Positions 25,617-35,288 of a DNA stretch of 64,000 nucleotides are shown in pieces. The first letter of the stretch is position 1. The number at the start of each line of letters is the position of its first letter. Made by a program: the position numbers and the translations under genes. The notes under the pieces are model-generated. The model was not told the origin of the DNA. It saw only the letters and a list, made by a program, of their open reading frames with translations, and made no database searches. The stretch is from Mesorhizobium sp. AR02 (GTDB lineage Bacteria > Pseudomonadota > Alphaproteobacteria > Rhizobiales > Rhizobiaceae): positions 1,178,001 to 1,242,000 of the forward strand of contig NZ_CP080531.1 of NCBI RefSeq assembly GCF_024746835.1, in the 5' to 3' direction.

Positions 25617-26498
25617 TCAACTACGCTGCACGCGCACCGCCGGGATCAGGCCTTGCGGGCGCAGCAGCAGCACGGCGATGACGCCCGACAGCACGATGGC
25701 ATCGCGATAGGGCGCGATCGCCGCCGGCAACGTCGCCTGCAGCAGCACCTCGATGATGCCGAGCAGGAAGCCGCCGGCGACAGCACCTGGCAGGCTGCCC
25801 AGCCCGCCGACGACGGCGGCGATGAAGGCCTTCAGTACCGGCGTAAAACCCATCAGCGGGTCGACGGAGGCACGCTGCGCCACCCACAGCATGGCAGCCA
25901 GCCCGGCGAGCAGGCCGGAAAGCAGGAAGGCTGTGGCGATGATGCGGCTGGCCGGAATGCCCATCAGGCGCACGACATCGAAATCCTCGGCCGCGGCGCG
26001 CATCGCCGTGCCGGTCACCGAGCGGCGCAGGAAGACTTCCAGCGCAATCAGCGCCAGCGCCGAGACGACGATGGAAATGCTCGGACCAACGCCGATGGTG
26101 AAATCGCCGAAGGAGAAAGCGCCGGTCATCCAGCCAGGCATGGCGACGGCCTGCGGCCGGGCCGAGATGCCGTTCTGGAAGACGACCTTGAGCAGGCTGG
26201 ACACTGCGAAACTGGTCAGCAGAAGACTGGTGACGCTGGCGCCGCGCATCGGCCGGAAGGCGATGCGCTCCATGACGACGGCGGCAAGCGCGCCGCAGGA
26301 CACGGCGACAAGCACGGCCACCGGAAAGGGCAAGCCGAGCACCAGCGAGGCCAGAAGCGCATAGCCCGACAGCGTCATCAGCTCGCCATGGGCGAAGTTG
26401 ATGAGACCGACAATGGAAAAGACGATCGCCAGGCCGAGCGCCAGCAGCGCATAGACGCCACCGAGGCTGACCGCATTGATGATCTGCTGCGCGATCAT
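25617..26498 (-). CDS. livH: Branched-chain-type amino acid ABC transporter permease LivH
   Basis: The 293-residue hydrophobic protein has the LivH signature from the first helices (GGVYALLALGLAIVFSIVGL, INFAHGELMTLSGY) to VVGGLGSLPGAVAGGFLLG. It is the inner-membrane channel subunit of an ABC importer of the Liv/Urt type. The frame could start at a TTG at 26507, but ATG 26498 (MIAQQIINAVS) behind GGGAGCTTGAGAAGC is more likely. It follows livF and precedes the paiB-like gene. Confidence 0.92.
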   Translation of the reverse strand: MIAQQIINAVSLGGVYALLALGLAIVFSIVGLINFAHGELMTLSGYALLASLVLGLPFPVAVLVAVSCGALAAVVMERIAFRPMRGASVTSLLLTSFAVSSLLKVVFQNGISARPQAVAMPGWMTGAFSFGDFTIGVGPSISIVVSALALIALEVFLRRSVTGTAMRAAAEDFDVVRLMGIPASRIIATAFLLSGLLAGLAAMLWVAQRASVDPLMGFTPVLKAFIAAVVGGLGSLPGAVAGGFLLGIIEVLLQATLPAAIAPYRDAIVLSGVIAVLLLRPQGLIPAVRVQRS

Positions 26499-26503
26499 GC
26501 TTC

Positions 26504-27208
<705 letters not shown>

Positions 27209-27212
27209 GACG

Positions 27213-28379
27213 TCACGGTGCCGGAACGTCGGTGGCGTCGGGGATCAGCGTCTCGACATGCTTGCCCTCACCGCCATCGTAGCGCATCAGCGCCACGGGC
27301 CGCAGCGGCATGCGGTTGGTGCCGGCATAGGTGATCTTGCCGGTGATGCCTTCGAAATCCTTGAGGTTGGCGATGGCGTCGCGAACCGCCTTGGGATCGT
27401 CGGAGCCGGCGGTCTTCACCGCCTGATCGAGAATCAGGCCGATCTCGTAGCCGTTGACCTCATAGGTCGATTCCGGGGCGTGGCCGGCATATTTGGTGAA
27501 GGCGGCGTTGAAGGCCTCGAGCTTGCTGCCTGGCTCGGCATAGCCGGCGGCGGTGTAGACGACGCCGTCGACCAGCTTGCCCAGGGCCTTGATGGTCGGC
27601 GTGCCGATGGCATCGGCGCCGTAGACCGGGATGGTGACGCCGGCGCCGCGCAATTGCTGGATGAAGGCGGGGAAGTCCGGCTCATAGGCCGCCGTCATGA
27701 TCAGGTCCGGCTTGTCGGCCAGGCCCTTGATGTTGGTGATCTCGGCGGAGAAGTCCGGCTGGCCCATGCTGAAGGTACCGCGGCCGACGACGGCGCCGCC
27801 CTTCTTCTCGAACACCTTGCCGAAATATTCCGGCAGGTTGGCGGTGTAGGTGGAATCCGGCGAGGTCAGCAGGAACACCTTCTTCTTGCCTTCGGAAACT
27901 GCGAAATCAGCAACCGCCGTCGCCTGCACATTGTCGGCCGGATAGGTGCCGAACATGACGTCGCCGACCGCGCCTGTCAGCACGGGAGCGGAACCGCACA
28001 GCGTCAGTGTCGGAATGCCGAGCGGCTGGGTGAGCTGGCCGGCGGAAATCGAGGGATCGGCATCGCACGGCGTGATCATGATCTTGGCGCCGGCATCGAT
28101 CAGTTCCTGGGCGACGGTGGCGGTCTGCGCGGTGTCGGAGCGCGTGTCCTTGATCAGCAGCTTGACGGTGTATTTGCCGCCGAGCCCACCCTTGGCGTTG
28201 AGCTCGTCGAGCGACATGCGCAGGCCGGCAAGGGCCGGCTGGTCGTAGGGAGCAAGGCCGCCGGTCTGCGCGGTCGCCGCGCCGATGATGATCTCCTCGG
28301 CACTCGCCGTCGAAATGGCGGCGATGCCGAACACCGCCGCGCACAAAGCGGCGCGATGGAGGCGATAGAGGCTTGGCAT
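27213..28379 (-). CDS. Periplasmic amino-acid-type substrate-binding protein (Peripla_BP_6)
   Basis: The 388-residue protein has a Sec signal peptide (LCAAVFGIAAISTASA, cleavage before EEIIIG near residue 28). A LivJ-like fold follows: GAATAQTGGLAPYDQPALAG, LIKDTRSDTAQTATVAQELI and VFLLTSPDSTYTANL. It delivers substrate to the LivH/LivM/LivF/LivG importer. The ligand is not predictable; many Liv-type proteins bind amides, ureas or aromatic amino acids. Its position just after the fused livMG gene and before livF is unusual but consistent with one operon. Confidence 0.9.
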   Translation of the reverse strand: MPSLYRLHRAALCAAVFGIAAISTASAEEIIIGAATAQTGGLAPYDQPALAGLRMSLDELNAKGGLGGKYTVKLLIKDTRSDTAQTATVAQELIDAGAKIMITPCDADPSISAGQLTQPLGIPTLTLCGSAPVLTGAVGDVMFGTYPADNVQATAVADFAVSEGKKKVFLLTSPDSTYTANLPEYFGKVFEKKGGAVVGRGTFSMGQPDFSAEITNIKGLADKPDLIMTAAYEPDFPAFIQQLRGAGVTIPVYGADAIGTPTIKALGKLVDGVVYTAAGYAEPGSKLEAFNAAFTKYAGHAPESTYEVNGYEIGLILDQAVKTAGSDDPKAVRDAIANLKDFEGITGKITYAGTNRMPLRPVALMRYDGGEGKHVETLIPDATDVPAP

Positions 28380-28427
28380 GTCGGTTCTCCTTCGGGATTT
28401 GTTATCGTTGGCTGTTGTCGTTGCGGT

Positions 28428-30281
28428 CTATGCGGTCTGGCTTTCAGCGGTCTTGGCGCGGGCCGTGCGGCTGCCGAGATAGGCGGCGATGACGGCAGGG
28501 TTCTTCTGGACATCGGCCGGCGTGCCGTCGGCGATGACGCGGCCATGATCGATGACGACGATGCGCTCGCACAGATTCATCACCAGCCGCATGTCATGCT
28601 CGATCAGCACCACGCCGATGCGGCGCTCGGCGCGCACCGCCGACAGGATGGAGACGAGCTCGGCGGTCTCGACGGCGTTCATGCCGGCGGCCGGCTCGTC
28701 GAGCAGCAGGAAGCGCGGCTTCAACGCCAGGGCGCGGGCTACTTCCAGCCGGCGACGCTGGCCGTAAGCGAGCCTGGCAGCAGGCTGATCGGCAAATTTC
28801 TCCAGCCCCATGCGGGACAGCTCGCGCATTGCCGCGGCCTCGGCGTGGCCGAGATCAGGTTCGATCTGGCGGGCAGCGACGACGACGTTTTCCAGAACGG
28901 TCATATGCGGGAAGACGCGAATGTTCTGGAAGGTGCGGGCGATGCCCGACCGGGCAAAGCGGAAGGCCGAGGCCTGCCGCACCGCGCCGCCGACGGATAC
29001 GGTTCCGGCACTTGGCTTGATATCACCGGCCAGCATGTTGAGCAGCGTCGTCTTGCCGGCGCCATTGGGACCGATGATGCCGGTGATGCTGTCGGTCTCG
29101 AAGCTCAAGCTGACATCATCGACAGCAACGACACCTGCATAGCGGCGCGACAGATGGTCGGCCACCAGCCGGTCGGCGCCAACCTGCTGCGGCGCCGCCG
29201 CCGAAGCCGTCACCGCTTGGCGTCCGGGTCGGCGCAGAAGGTTGAGCTCGCGCTCGCCGAAAAGACCGGTCGGACGCCGCCAGATGACCAGGATCATGGC
29301 GATGGCCAGCACGCCCTGGGTCAGGCCGAACAGGACAGGCAGATGCACGCCAAGCACTTCGCCGCCGCCTTCGAAGCGGCGCACCACCTCGATCACCACG
29401 ATGGTGACGATGACGCCGGCGAAGGCGCCGAGCGAGGAGGTCATGCCGCCGACGATCAGCATGGCGAGCATGGTGAAGCCGAGATCGAAATAGAAATCGC
29501 GCGGCGAAAACGCGCCAAGGAACTGTGCCATCATGGCGCCGGCGGCCATGGCGGCGACCACGCCCGCCACCCAGGCGACGAGCCGCGCCGTGCGCTGGTC
29601 GACGCCAACCGCGGCGGCGCCACGCTCGTCATTGGCGGCGGCGCGGGTGGCGAGGCCGAAGGAGGTTTCGCGGAACAGCCTTGCCGCTATCAGCGCCACG
29701 GAGGCGATCGCCGCGGCGGTCCACAGCCCGACCTCACGCGGCACGCCATAGAAAGGCTGGCTGCCACGGGTGATCTCACGGCCGGCGACCAGCAGCGTGT
29801 AGACGATGATCAGCATGGCGAGCGTGGCGATCGAGGCGCTCGACCCGGTCAGCCTGAGCAGCGGCATGCCGGTCAACAGGCCAATGACAACGGCCAGAAC
29901 CAGGACGACAGCCAGCGCCGCGAAGAAGGAGAGTTGATATCCGGCAAGGAAATCCGGCAGGTCACGCAACGCCGTGCGCTGCAGCGCGCTGGGCATGGTG
30001 AGGATGCCGGTGGCGTAGGCGCCAAGGCCGACAAAGGCGGCCTGGCCGAAAGAGACGATGCCGCTGTTGCCGGAGAAAATCTGCAGGCCAAGCACGGCCG
30101 TCAGCATGATCGCCGCATAGGTGACGACGCGCTGCATGGCGGCGCCACCGAAAATGAAGGTGGCAAGTGCCACCAGCAGCAGCACCGCCACCATGCACAA
30201 GGCGTCGGCCGTGGCGTTGCGAAACGCGGCCGGCATGAGACCGCGTGGCTTGCTCTCGCTCATCGTCATCGACGCCATCAC
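28428..30281 (-). CDS. Fused LivM permease - LivG ATPase of an amino-acid-type ABC importer
   Basis: This 617-residue protein joins two normally separate subunits. Residues about 25-340 are a LivM permease with 8-9 membrane helices (LQIFSGNSGIVSFGQAAFVG). Residues about 372-600 are LivG, with Walker A GPNGAGKTT (404-412), signature LAYGQRRRLEVARAL and Walker B FLLLDEPAAGMNAVE. A roughly 30-residue Ala/Arg-rich linker separates them. The start is a GTG at 30281 that overlaps the stop of the oxidoreductase gene (GTGA); the next codon is ATG. No internal stop or second start is evident, so the fusion is genuine in this sequence. LivM-LivG fusions exist in other bacteria. Confidence 0.92.
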   Translation of the reverse strand: MMASMTMSESKPRGLMPAAFRNATADALCMVAVLLLVALATFIFGGAAMQRVVTYAAIMLTAVLGLQIFSGNSGIVSFGQAAFVGLGAYATGILTMPSALQRTALRDLPDFLAGYQLSFFAALAVVLVLAVVIGLLTGMPLLRLTGSSASIATLAMLIIVYTLLVAGREITRGSQPFYGVPREVGLWTAAAIASVALIAARLFRETSFGLATRAAANDERGAAAVGVDQRTARLVAWVAGVVAAMAAGAMMAQFLGAFSPRDFYFDLGFTMLAMLIVGGMTSSLGAFAGVIVTIVVIEVVRRFEGGGEVLGVHLPVLFGLTQGVLAIAMILVIWRRPTGLFGERELNLLRRPGRQAVTASAAAPQQVGADRLVADHLSRRYAGVVAVDDVSLSFETDSITGIIGPNGAGKTTLLNMLAGDIKPSAGTVSVGGAVRQASAFRFARSGIARTFQNIRVFPHMTVLENVVVAARQIEPDLGHAEAAAMRELSRMGLEKFADQPAARLAYGQRRRLEVARALALKPRFLLLDEPAAGMNAVETAELVSILSAVRAERRIGVVLIEHDMRLVMNLCERIVVIDHGRVIADGTPADVQKNPAVIAAYLGSRTARAKTAESQTA

Positions 30282-31444
30282 GCGGCCTTGAAGCGGCTGG
30301 GCGAGAACGGCGCCAGGATCGGCTGGGCGCCCTCGGTGACCAGTTTCGCGATTGCCTCGCCGACGGCTGGCCCGGTCTTGAATCCGTGGCCGGAAGACCC
30401 TGCCGAAACGACCAGCCCTTCGACGCCTGATATGGCGCCGATGACGGGCAGATCGTCGGGGCTCATGTCATAGAGCCCGGCATAGCCCGGCCGGATGCCG
30501 AGCTCGGCCATGGCCGGCACGCGGGTGGCGAAGGTCTCCAGGATCTCAACCGATTCTTGCTCTTCGACACCTTCCATGTAGCTGTCAGGGTTCTCGACGA
30601 AACGCGGCCGGCCGGCATGTTCGTGGCGCAGGCCGGTGCCGCCGCCGGCCCAGGTGCCGGCCAGGATGACGCCGTCATTGTCGGGCCGCGCGTAGTTGCA
30701 GGAAATGTCGTCGCACCAGGCGAACGGCATCACATGCCTAGCCTGCCCGGCAGCATCGAGCACGGCCATCGGATGGCGCTCGACATGCAGCGGCAGATCC
30801 AAACCGATCGTCGCCAGCAAGCGGCGAGTCCACGGCCCGGCGGCAAGAACAACCGTATCGGCTTCCAGCACCGTTCCATCAGCCAGGGTGACGCCGGTGA
30901 TGCGGTCGCCCTGCCGCCGCAGGCTTTCGACAAGCGTGTTCTGCAGGATCTTGGCGCCGTTCGCGCGGGCGGCGCGAGCGATGGCGTTGGTGGCGCCGAA
31001 CGCATCGGCATAGCCATATTCGGGTTCCCACAACGCCAGTGCGACATTGTCCAGCGCAAAACCAGGTGCTGCATCGGCGAAGGCCTGCGGCGACAAGGTC
31101 TCGATGCGTGCACCCTCGCCGCGGATGCGTTCGGCCGCCGCCTTCCAGCCCGCCTCATTGTCGTTGCCGCAGACCCACATCATGCCGATCTCGGTGACAA
31201 AGGAGCCTTCGCCCGCGATCTCCGGCAGCGACACCAAGATCTCGCGGCCACGGATGGAAAGCTGCGACAGTTCCGGCATCAGGTAGAAGGCATGCAGCAG
31301 CGCCGACGACTTGCCGGACGGGCCGCCAGCGGGATGGGTCTGCTCGACCAGCGTGACATTCACACCGGCCTTGGCCAGATGATAGGCGGTGCTCGATCCG
31401 ACAATTCCAGCACCGACGACGATGACGTCGCTTCCGTTTCGCAT
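30278..31444 (-). CDS. DAO-family FAD-dependent oxidoreductase (PuuB/sarcosine-oxidase-like)
   Basis: The 388-residue flavoprotein has the dinucleotide-binding motif VVGAGIVGSSTAYHLAKAG (9-27) and a DAO-fold end (GYAGLYDMSPDDLPVIGAI, VVSAGSSGHGFKTGPAVGE). Such enzymes oxidise amines or amino acids (glycine, sarcosine, gamma-glutamylputrescine, D-amino acids) to imines, with electrons going to oxygen or a quinone. It is the first gene of the minus-strand transport operon and is divergent from the RpiR regulator. Together with the glutamine-synthetase-like gene it suggests a PuuA/PuuB-like pair. Confidence 0.88.
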   Translation of the reverse strand: MRNGSDVIVVGAGIVGSSTAYHLAKAGVNVTLVEQTHPAGGPSGKSSALLHAFYLMPELSQLSIRGREILVSLPEIAGEGSFVTEIGMMWVCGNDNEAGWKAAAERIRGEGARIETLSPQAFADAAPGFALDNVALALWEPEYGYADAFGATNAIARAARANGAKILQNTLVESLRRQGDRITGVTLADGTVLEADTVVLAAGPWTRRLLATIGLDLPLHVERHPMAVLDAAGQARHVMPFAWCDDISCNYARPDNDGVILAGTWAGGGTGLRHEHAGRPRFVENPDSYMEGVEEQESVEILETFATRVPAMAELGIRPGYAGLYDMSPDDLPVIGAISGVEGLVVSAGSSGHGFKTGPAVGEAIAKLVTEGAQPILAPFSPSRFKAA

Positions 31445-31589
31445 GGCTGTTCCCCACAGTCTCTTGGCTGCTTTCCGACAAGGTAAGGCCAGCGAACGCG
31501 CAATGTCAATGTCTCTTCATTGTTGACCACGATTTAAATCTCTGTAATAAACTCCACAAAACAAGAGACCATGGATTTCGGGGAGGCCA

Positions 31590-32528
31590 ATGGCGATACG
31601 CGATGTTCTGATGCGCGGAGATCTGGCGCTGACGCCGTCGGAAGAGAAGATCGTCCGGCTGCTGTTGACGGACTATCCGACCTCCGGCCTCGGTACCGCC
31701 TCGTCGCTCGCCCGGCGGGCCGGCGTCAGCGATCCGACCGTGGTCAGGCTGGTCGTCAAGCTCGGCTATGAAGGCTTTCCGGATTTCCAGGCAAAGCTGC
31801 TGGCCGAGGTCGAGGCCCGGCTGCATTCGCCGCTGTTGATGATGGAAGCAAAGCGGCAAGCCGGCTCCAGCGACAGCGCCGTGCTTGCCTATCTCGATTC
31901 CGTCACCGCGGCGCTGCAGAAAGCCACGGCCGCGACGCCGGTCCAGACCTACGAGCGGGCCGCCCGCCTTTTGATGGAGGCCAAGGGCGAGATCGTGCTG
32001 GTCGGCGGCCGGTTCAGCCGCCACATCGCCGGCATGCTGGCCGGCTATCTCGGGCAGTTCCGCTCCGGGGTCCGCGATCTTGGCGTGCTTTCTCCACAAG
32101 CATTCGACACGCTGGCCGACCTCGGCCGCCGCGACGTGCTCGTCGTCTTCGACTATCGCCGCTACCAGCTCGACGTCATGGCCTATGCAAGCCAGGCGGC
32201 GGCGCTCGATGTGCGCATCCTGCTTTTCACCGACCAATGGCTGTCGCCGATATCAGATCTCGCCGAAGTCACCATCGTCAGCCCGCTCGAGGTCGCCTCG
32301 CCCTACGACACGCTGGCGCCGGCGATCGCCCAGATGGAGGCGCTTACCGCCCACATCGTTTCGACGCTGGGTGACGACGCCCGGGCTCGCATCGAGAGGA
32401 TCGAGAAAGTGCGGCACGCCAATGCGGTGACGCTCGACAGCGATCCGCAAGCGAACGGCGCGCGCCAGACAGCTGGACCACGCAAGACACCTGGACCCAA
32501 ATCAGCAAAGCAGGACGACCAAGCATGA
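31590..32528 (+). CDS. MurR/RpiR-family transcriptional regulator
   Basis: The 312-residue protein has an N-terminal HTH_6 domain (LALTPSEEKIVRLLL, SLARRAGVSDPTVVRLVVKL) and a SIS domain (EIVLVGGRFSRHIAGMLAG, DVLVVFDYRRYQLD). SIS domains usually bind phosphosugars, but RpiR proteins also control amino-acid catabolism. The C-terminal 30 residues are low complexity (Pro/Lys/Gln). ATG 31590 follows GGGGAGGCC. It lies between the two divergent operons and probably controls both. The next gene overlaps its end by four bases. Confidence 0.9.
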   Translation: MAIRDVLMRGDLALTPSEEKIVRLLLTDYPTSGLGTASSLARRAGVSDPTVVRLVVKLGYEGFPDFQAKLLAEVEARLHSPLLMMEAKRQAGSSDSAVLAYLDSVTAALQKATAATPVQTYERAARLLMEAKGEIVLVGGRFSRHIAGMLAGYLGQFRSGVRDLGVLSPQAFDTLADLGRRDVLVVFDYRRYQLDVMAYASQAAALDVRILLFTDQWLSPISDLAEVTIVSPLEVASPYDTLAPAIAQMEALTAHIVSTLGDDARARIERIEKVRHANAVTLDSDPQANGARQTAGPRKTPGPKSAKQDDQA

Positions 32529-33187
32529 CCCAAGCCTTATCCAAACAGGCCTTACCCAAGCGAGACGAAGCCTTCCGTGCCGGCGAGACGGCGCTGCTGC
32601 TCGTCGACATGCAGCGCATCTGGCTGGAACCGGGCGCCGATCCCTCGCATCCGGAGCGCGGCCCCGACCATTATTTCTACCGGAAGACATCCTCGCAGAC
32701 GATCCCCAACCAGGAGCGGCTGCTGGCGGCGGCGCGGGCCAATGGCGTCGAAGTGCTGCACACCATCATCCAGAGCCTGACCGAAGACGGCCGCGACCGC
32801 TCGCTCGACCACAAGCTGACGCCGATCCATGTCGCGCCGAGCCTCCCCGAGGGCCTGCCGGTTGCATCGCTGGCGCCGGTCGGCGACGAGATCATGCTGC
32901 CGAAAACCTCGTCCGGCATCTTCAACTCGACCAATGTCGACTATCTCCTGAAGAACCTCGGCATCCGCTACCTCGTCGTGGTCGGCGTGCTCACCGACCA
33001 GTGCGTCGACATGACGGTGCGCGACGGCGCCGACCGCGGCTACCTCGTCACCTGTGTCGCGGACGCCTGCGCGACCATCACCCAGGAGCGCCACGACATC
33101 GCGCTGAAGGCCTTCGGCGGCTATTGCTGGGTCGCCGACACCGACACCGTCGTCGACCGTTTCAACGCTCTGGGAAAAACTGCATGA
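32525..33187 (+). CDS. Isochorismatase-family cysteine hydrolase
   Basis: This 220-residue protein has the catalytic triad of the family: Asp28 (LLLVDMQ), Lys127 (MLPKTSSG) and Cys160 (LTDQCVDMT). The cis-peptide GVLTDQC region is intact. Members hydrolyse amides such as nicotinamide, N-carbamoyl amines or ureidoacrylate. The gene overlaps the regulator stop and the next start by four bases each (ATGA), so it is translated in a tight operon. A carbamoyl- or formyl-amide substrate is a reasonable guess from the neighbourhood. Confidence 0.88.
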   Translation: MTQALSKQALPKRDEAFRAGETALLLVDMQRIWLEPGADPSHPERGPDHYFYRKTSSQTIPNQERLLAAARANGVEVLHTIIQSLTEDGRDRSLDHKLTPIHVAPSLPEGLPVASLAPVGDEIMLPKTSSGIFNSTNVDYLLKNLGIRYLVVVGVLTDQCVDMTVRDGADRGYLVTCVADACATITQERHDIALKAFGGYCWVADTDTVVDRFNALGKTA

Positions 33188-34506
33188 CATCGACCGTCGA
33201 GCCTCTCGTTGCCGTCGTCACCACGGATCTCTCCGCCGTCACGCGGGGCCGCTTCGTTGTCGAAAGCAGATTGCAGAAGACCGCCACGACCGGTGTCGGC
33301 TGGCTGCAGGCCAATCTGTCGATGACGCCGTTCAATTCGATCGTCGTTCCCAATCCCTGGGGCTCGTCGGGCGATCTGCGGCTGATCCCCGATCTCAAGG
33401 CACGCTTCCGCACCGAGCGGACCGGATCGGCGACGCCCTTCGACATGGTGGCCGGCGACATTGTCGAGCTCGACGGCAGCCCCTGGCTTGGCTGCACGCG
33501 GACCATGCTCAGGGATGCGCTGGCGGAGCTGAAGGCCGCAACTGGGCTCTCCGTCATCGCCGCCTTCGAGCATGAGTTCCACATTGCCGGCGGCAGTTTC
33601 GCGCCGGCGCATTCGATGTCCTTCGCCGCGCTGCGCCGCACCGATCCGTTCGCTCCCAATTTGATGGCGGCGCTGGAGGAAGCGGGCGTCGGACCCGAAG
33701 TGGTCATCGCCGAATTCGGCGACGAGCAGTTCGAAGTGACGCACGAGCCGGCCGACGCACTGACGGCGGCCGACCGCGCCGTCGCCATCCGCGAGATCAC
33801 GCGCGAAGTGGCGCGCAATGCCGGCTGGCGCGCGAGCTTCGCGCCCAAGATTGCGCCGAATGCCGTCGGCAACGGCGTGCACATCCATTTCAGCTTCGTT
33901 GACGAAGCCGGCAAGCCGGTAACCTACGATGCGGCGCAGCCCGGCGGCCTGTCCGCCAAGGCCGGCGCCTTCTGTGCCGGCGTGTTGCGCCACCTTCCGG
34001 CGATCACCGCCATGACGGCGTCGAGCGTCTCGTCCTTCTACCGGCTGAAGCCGCACAGCTGGAGCTCGTCCTACACCTGGCTCGCCGACCGCGATCGCGA
34101 AGCATCCTTGCGCATCTGTCCGACGGTGACGATCGGCGGGCGCGATCCGGCACGGCAATACAATGTCGAGTACCGGGCGGCCGACGCCACCGGCAACCCC
34201 TATCTGTCGCTGGCGGCGATCATCCGCGCCGGGCTTGAAGGGCTGAAGGCGGACCTGCCATCACCGCCGCTGGTCACCGGCGACCCGACACTGATGAGCG
34301 ATACGGAACGGGCAAAGCTCGGTCTGGTGCGGTTGCCGGAGACGCTGCCGGCGGCGCTGGACGCGCTTCTGGCCGACAAGACCGTGACGGGATGGTTCGC
34401 GCCAATCTTCATCGAGACCTTTGTCGGGCTGAAGCGACATGAGGCCGAGCGTCTGGCTGGCCTCGATCCCGCTGCCATCTGCGATCTCTACCGGACGCTT
34501 TATTGA
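33184..34506 (+). CDS. Glutamine-synthetase-family ligase (gamma-glutamylamine synthetase-like)
   Basis: The 440-residue protein has the glutamine synthetase catalytic domain. Visible motifs are FEHEFHI (metal-binding), AEFGDEQFEVTHEP, NGVHIHFSF, SLRICPTVTIGG and NVEYRAADATGNPYLSLAAI. The motifs differ from GlnA in the way seen in GlnA3/PuuA-type ligases that join glutamate to amines. The N-terminal beta-grasp part (about residues 1-100) is divergent. ATG 33184 overlaps the previous stop (ATGA). The cluster suggests it activates an amine by gamma-glutamylation; the amine is unknown. Confidence 0.85.
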   Translation: MTSTVEPLVAVVTTDLSAVTRGRFVVESRLQKTATTGVGWLQANLSMTPFNSIVVPNPWGSSGDLRLIPDLKARFRTERTGSATPFDMVAGDIVELDGSPWLGCTRTMLRDALAELKAATGLSVIAAFEHEFHIAGGSFAPAHSMSFAALRRTDPFAPNLMAALEEAGVGPEVVIAEFGDEQFEVTHEPADALTAADRAVAIREITREVARNAGWRASFAPKIAPNAVGNGVHIHFSFVDEAGKPVTYDAAQPGGLSAKAGAFCAGVLRHLPAITAMTASSVSSFYRLKPHSWSSSYTWLADRDREASLRICPTVTIGGRDPARQYNVEYRAADATGNPYLSLAAIIRAGLEGLKADLPSPPLVTGDPTLMSDTERAKLGLVRLPETLPAALDALLADKTVTGWFAPIFIETFVGLKRHEAERLAGLDPAAICDLYRTLY

Positions 34507-35288
34507 TGACTTTGCAGACTGAAAAAGACTTGTTCCCTCAAAAAGACTGGCCCGACGCCGTCGAGGTTCTCAACGAGCACGGCCGTAGCGACATTGTCCT
34601 GTTGTGCGAGCACGCGTCCAATCACATGCCGGCGCAGTATCGGCAGCTCGGGCTCGATCCCAGTCATCTGCAACGCCACATTGCCTGGGATATCGGCGCC
34701 GCGGAGGTGACGCGGCTCTTGTCAGCGCGGCTCGATGCAGTGGCCTTCCTCAGCGGCTATTCACGGCTGCTGATCGACCTCAACCGGCCACTGGGCACCC
34801 CGGGCAGCATCCCGGTTCTGTCGGAAGACACCGACATTCCCGGCAATGTCGGCATCGATACGGCGGAACGGGACCGGCGCGCGGAAATCATGTTTTCACC
34901 GTTCCATGAGCGGGTCGCCGCGCATCTCGACCACCGGATAGCCGAAGGCAGGCCGACGCGGATCGTGACGATCCATTCCTTCACGCCGGTCTTCCTGGGT
35001 GTCGCCAGGCCATGGCATGCCGGCGTGCTGCATGCGCATGCGGCCGATCTTGCCGAAGCGATCCTTTCGGGCCTGCGCACGGATACGGCACTCAATGTCG
35101 CGGTCAACGTACCCTATGTGATCAGCCGCGACGCCGATTACGCCGTGCCCATTCATGGCGATGATCGCGGCATCCCCGCTGTCCTGATCGAGATCCGGCA
35201 GGACCTTCTGTCGACAAGGTCTGGCATCGAGGAATGGGCGGATCGGCTGGCGGCAGCGCTGCCGGCGCAGACGGAAACGGTCTCATGA
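34506..35288 (+). CDS. N-formylglutamate amidohydrolase family protein
   Basis: This 260-residue protein (from ATG 34506, which shares one base with the previous stop) shows the family features: VLLCEHASNHMPAQY (zinc-ligand His), HIAWDIGAAEVTRLLSARL, YSRLLIDLNRPLGTP and TIHSFTPVF. The family hydrolyses N-formylglutamate to formate and glutamate in histidine breakdown, but many members have other amide substrates. No histidine-utilisation genes are nearby, so a different acyl-glutamate or gamma-glutamyl amide is likely here. It overlaps the aminotransferase start. Confidence 0.87.
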   Translation: MTLQTEKDLFPQKDWPDAVEVLNEHGRSDIVLLCEHASNHMPAQYRQLGLDPSHLQRHIAWDIGAAEVTRLLSARLDAVAFLSGYSRLLIDLNRPLGTPGSIPVLSEDTDIPGNVGIDTAERDRRAEIMFSPFHERVAAHLDHRIAEGRPTRIVTIHSFTPVFLGVARPWHAGVLHAHAADLAEAILSGLRTDTALNVAVNVPYVISRDADYAVPIHGDDRGIPAVLIEIRQDLLSTRSGIEEWADRLAAALPAQTETVS

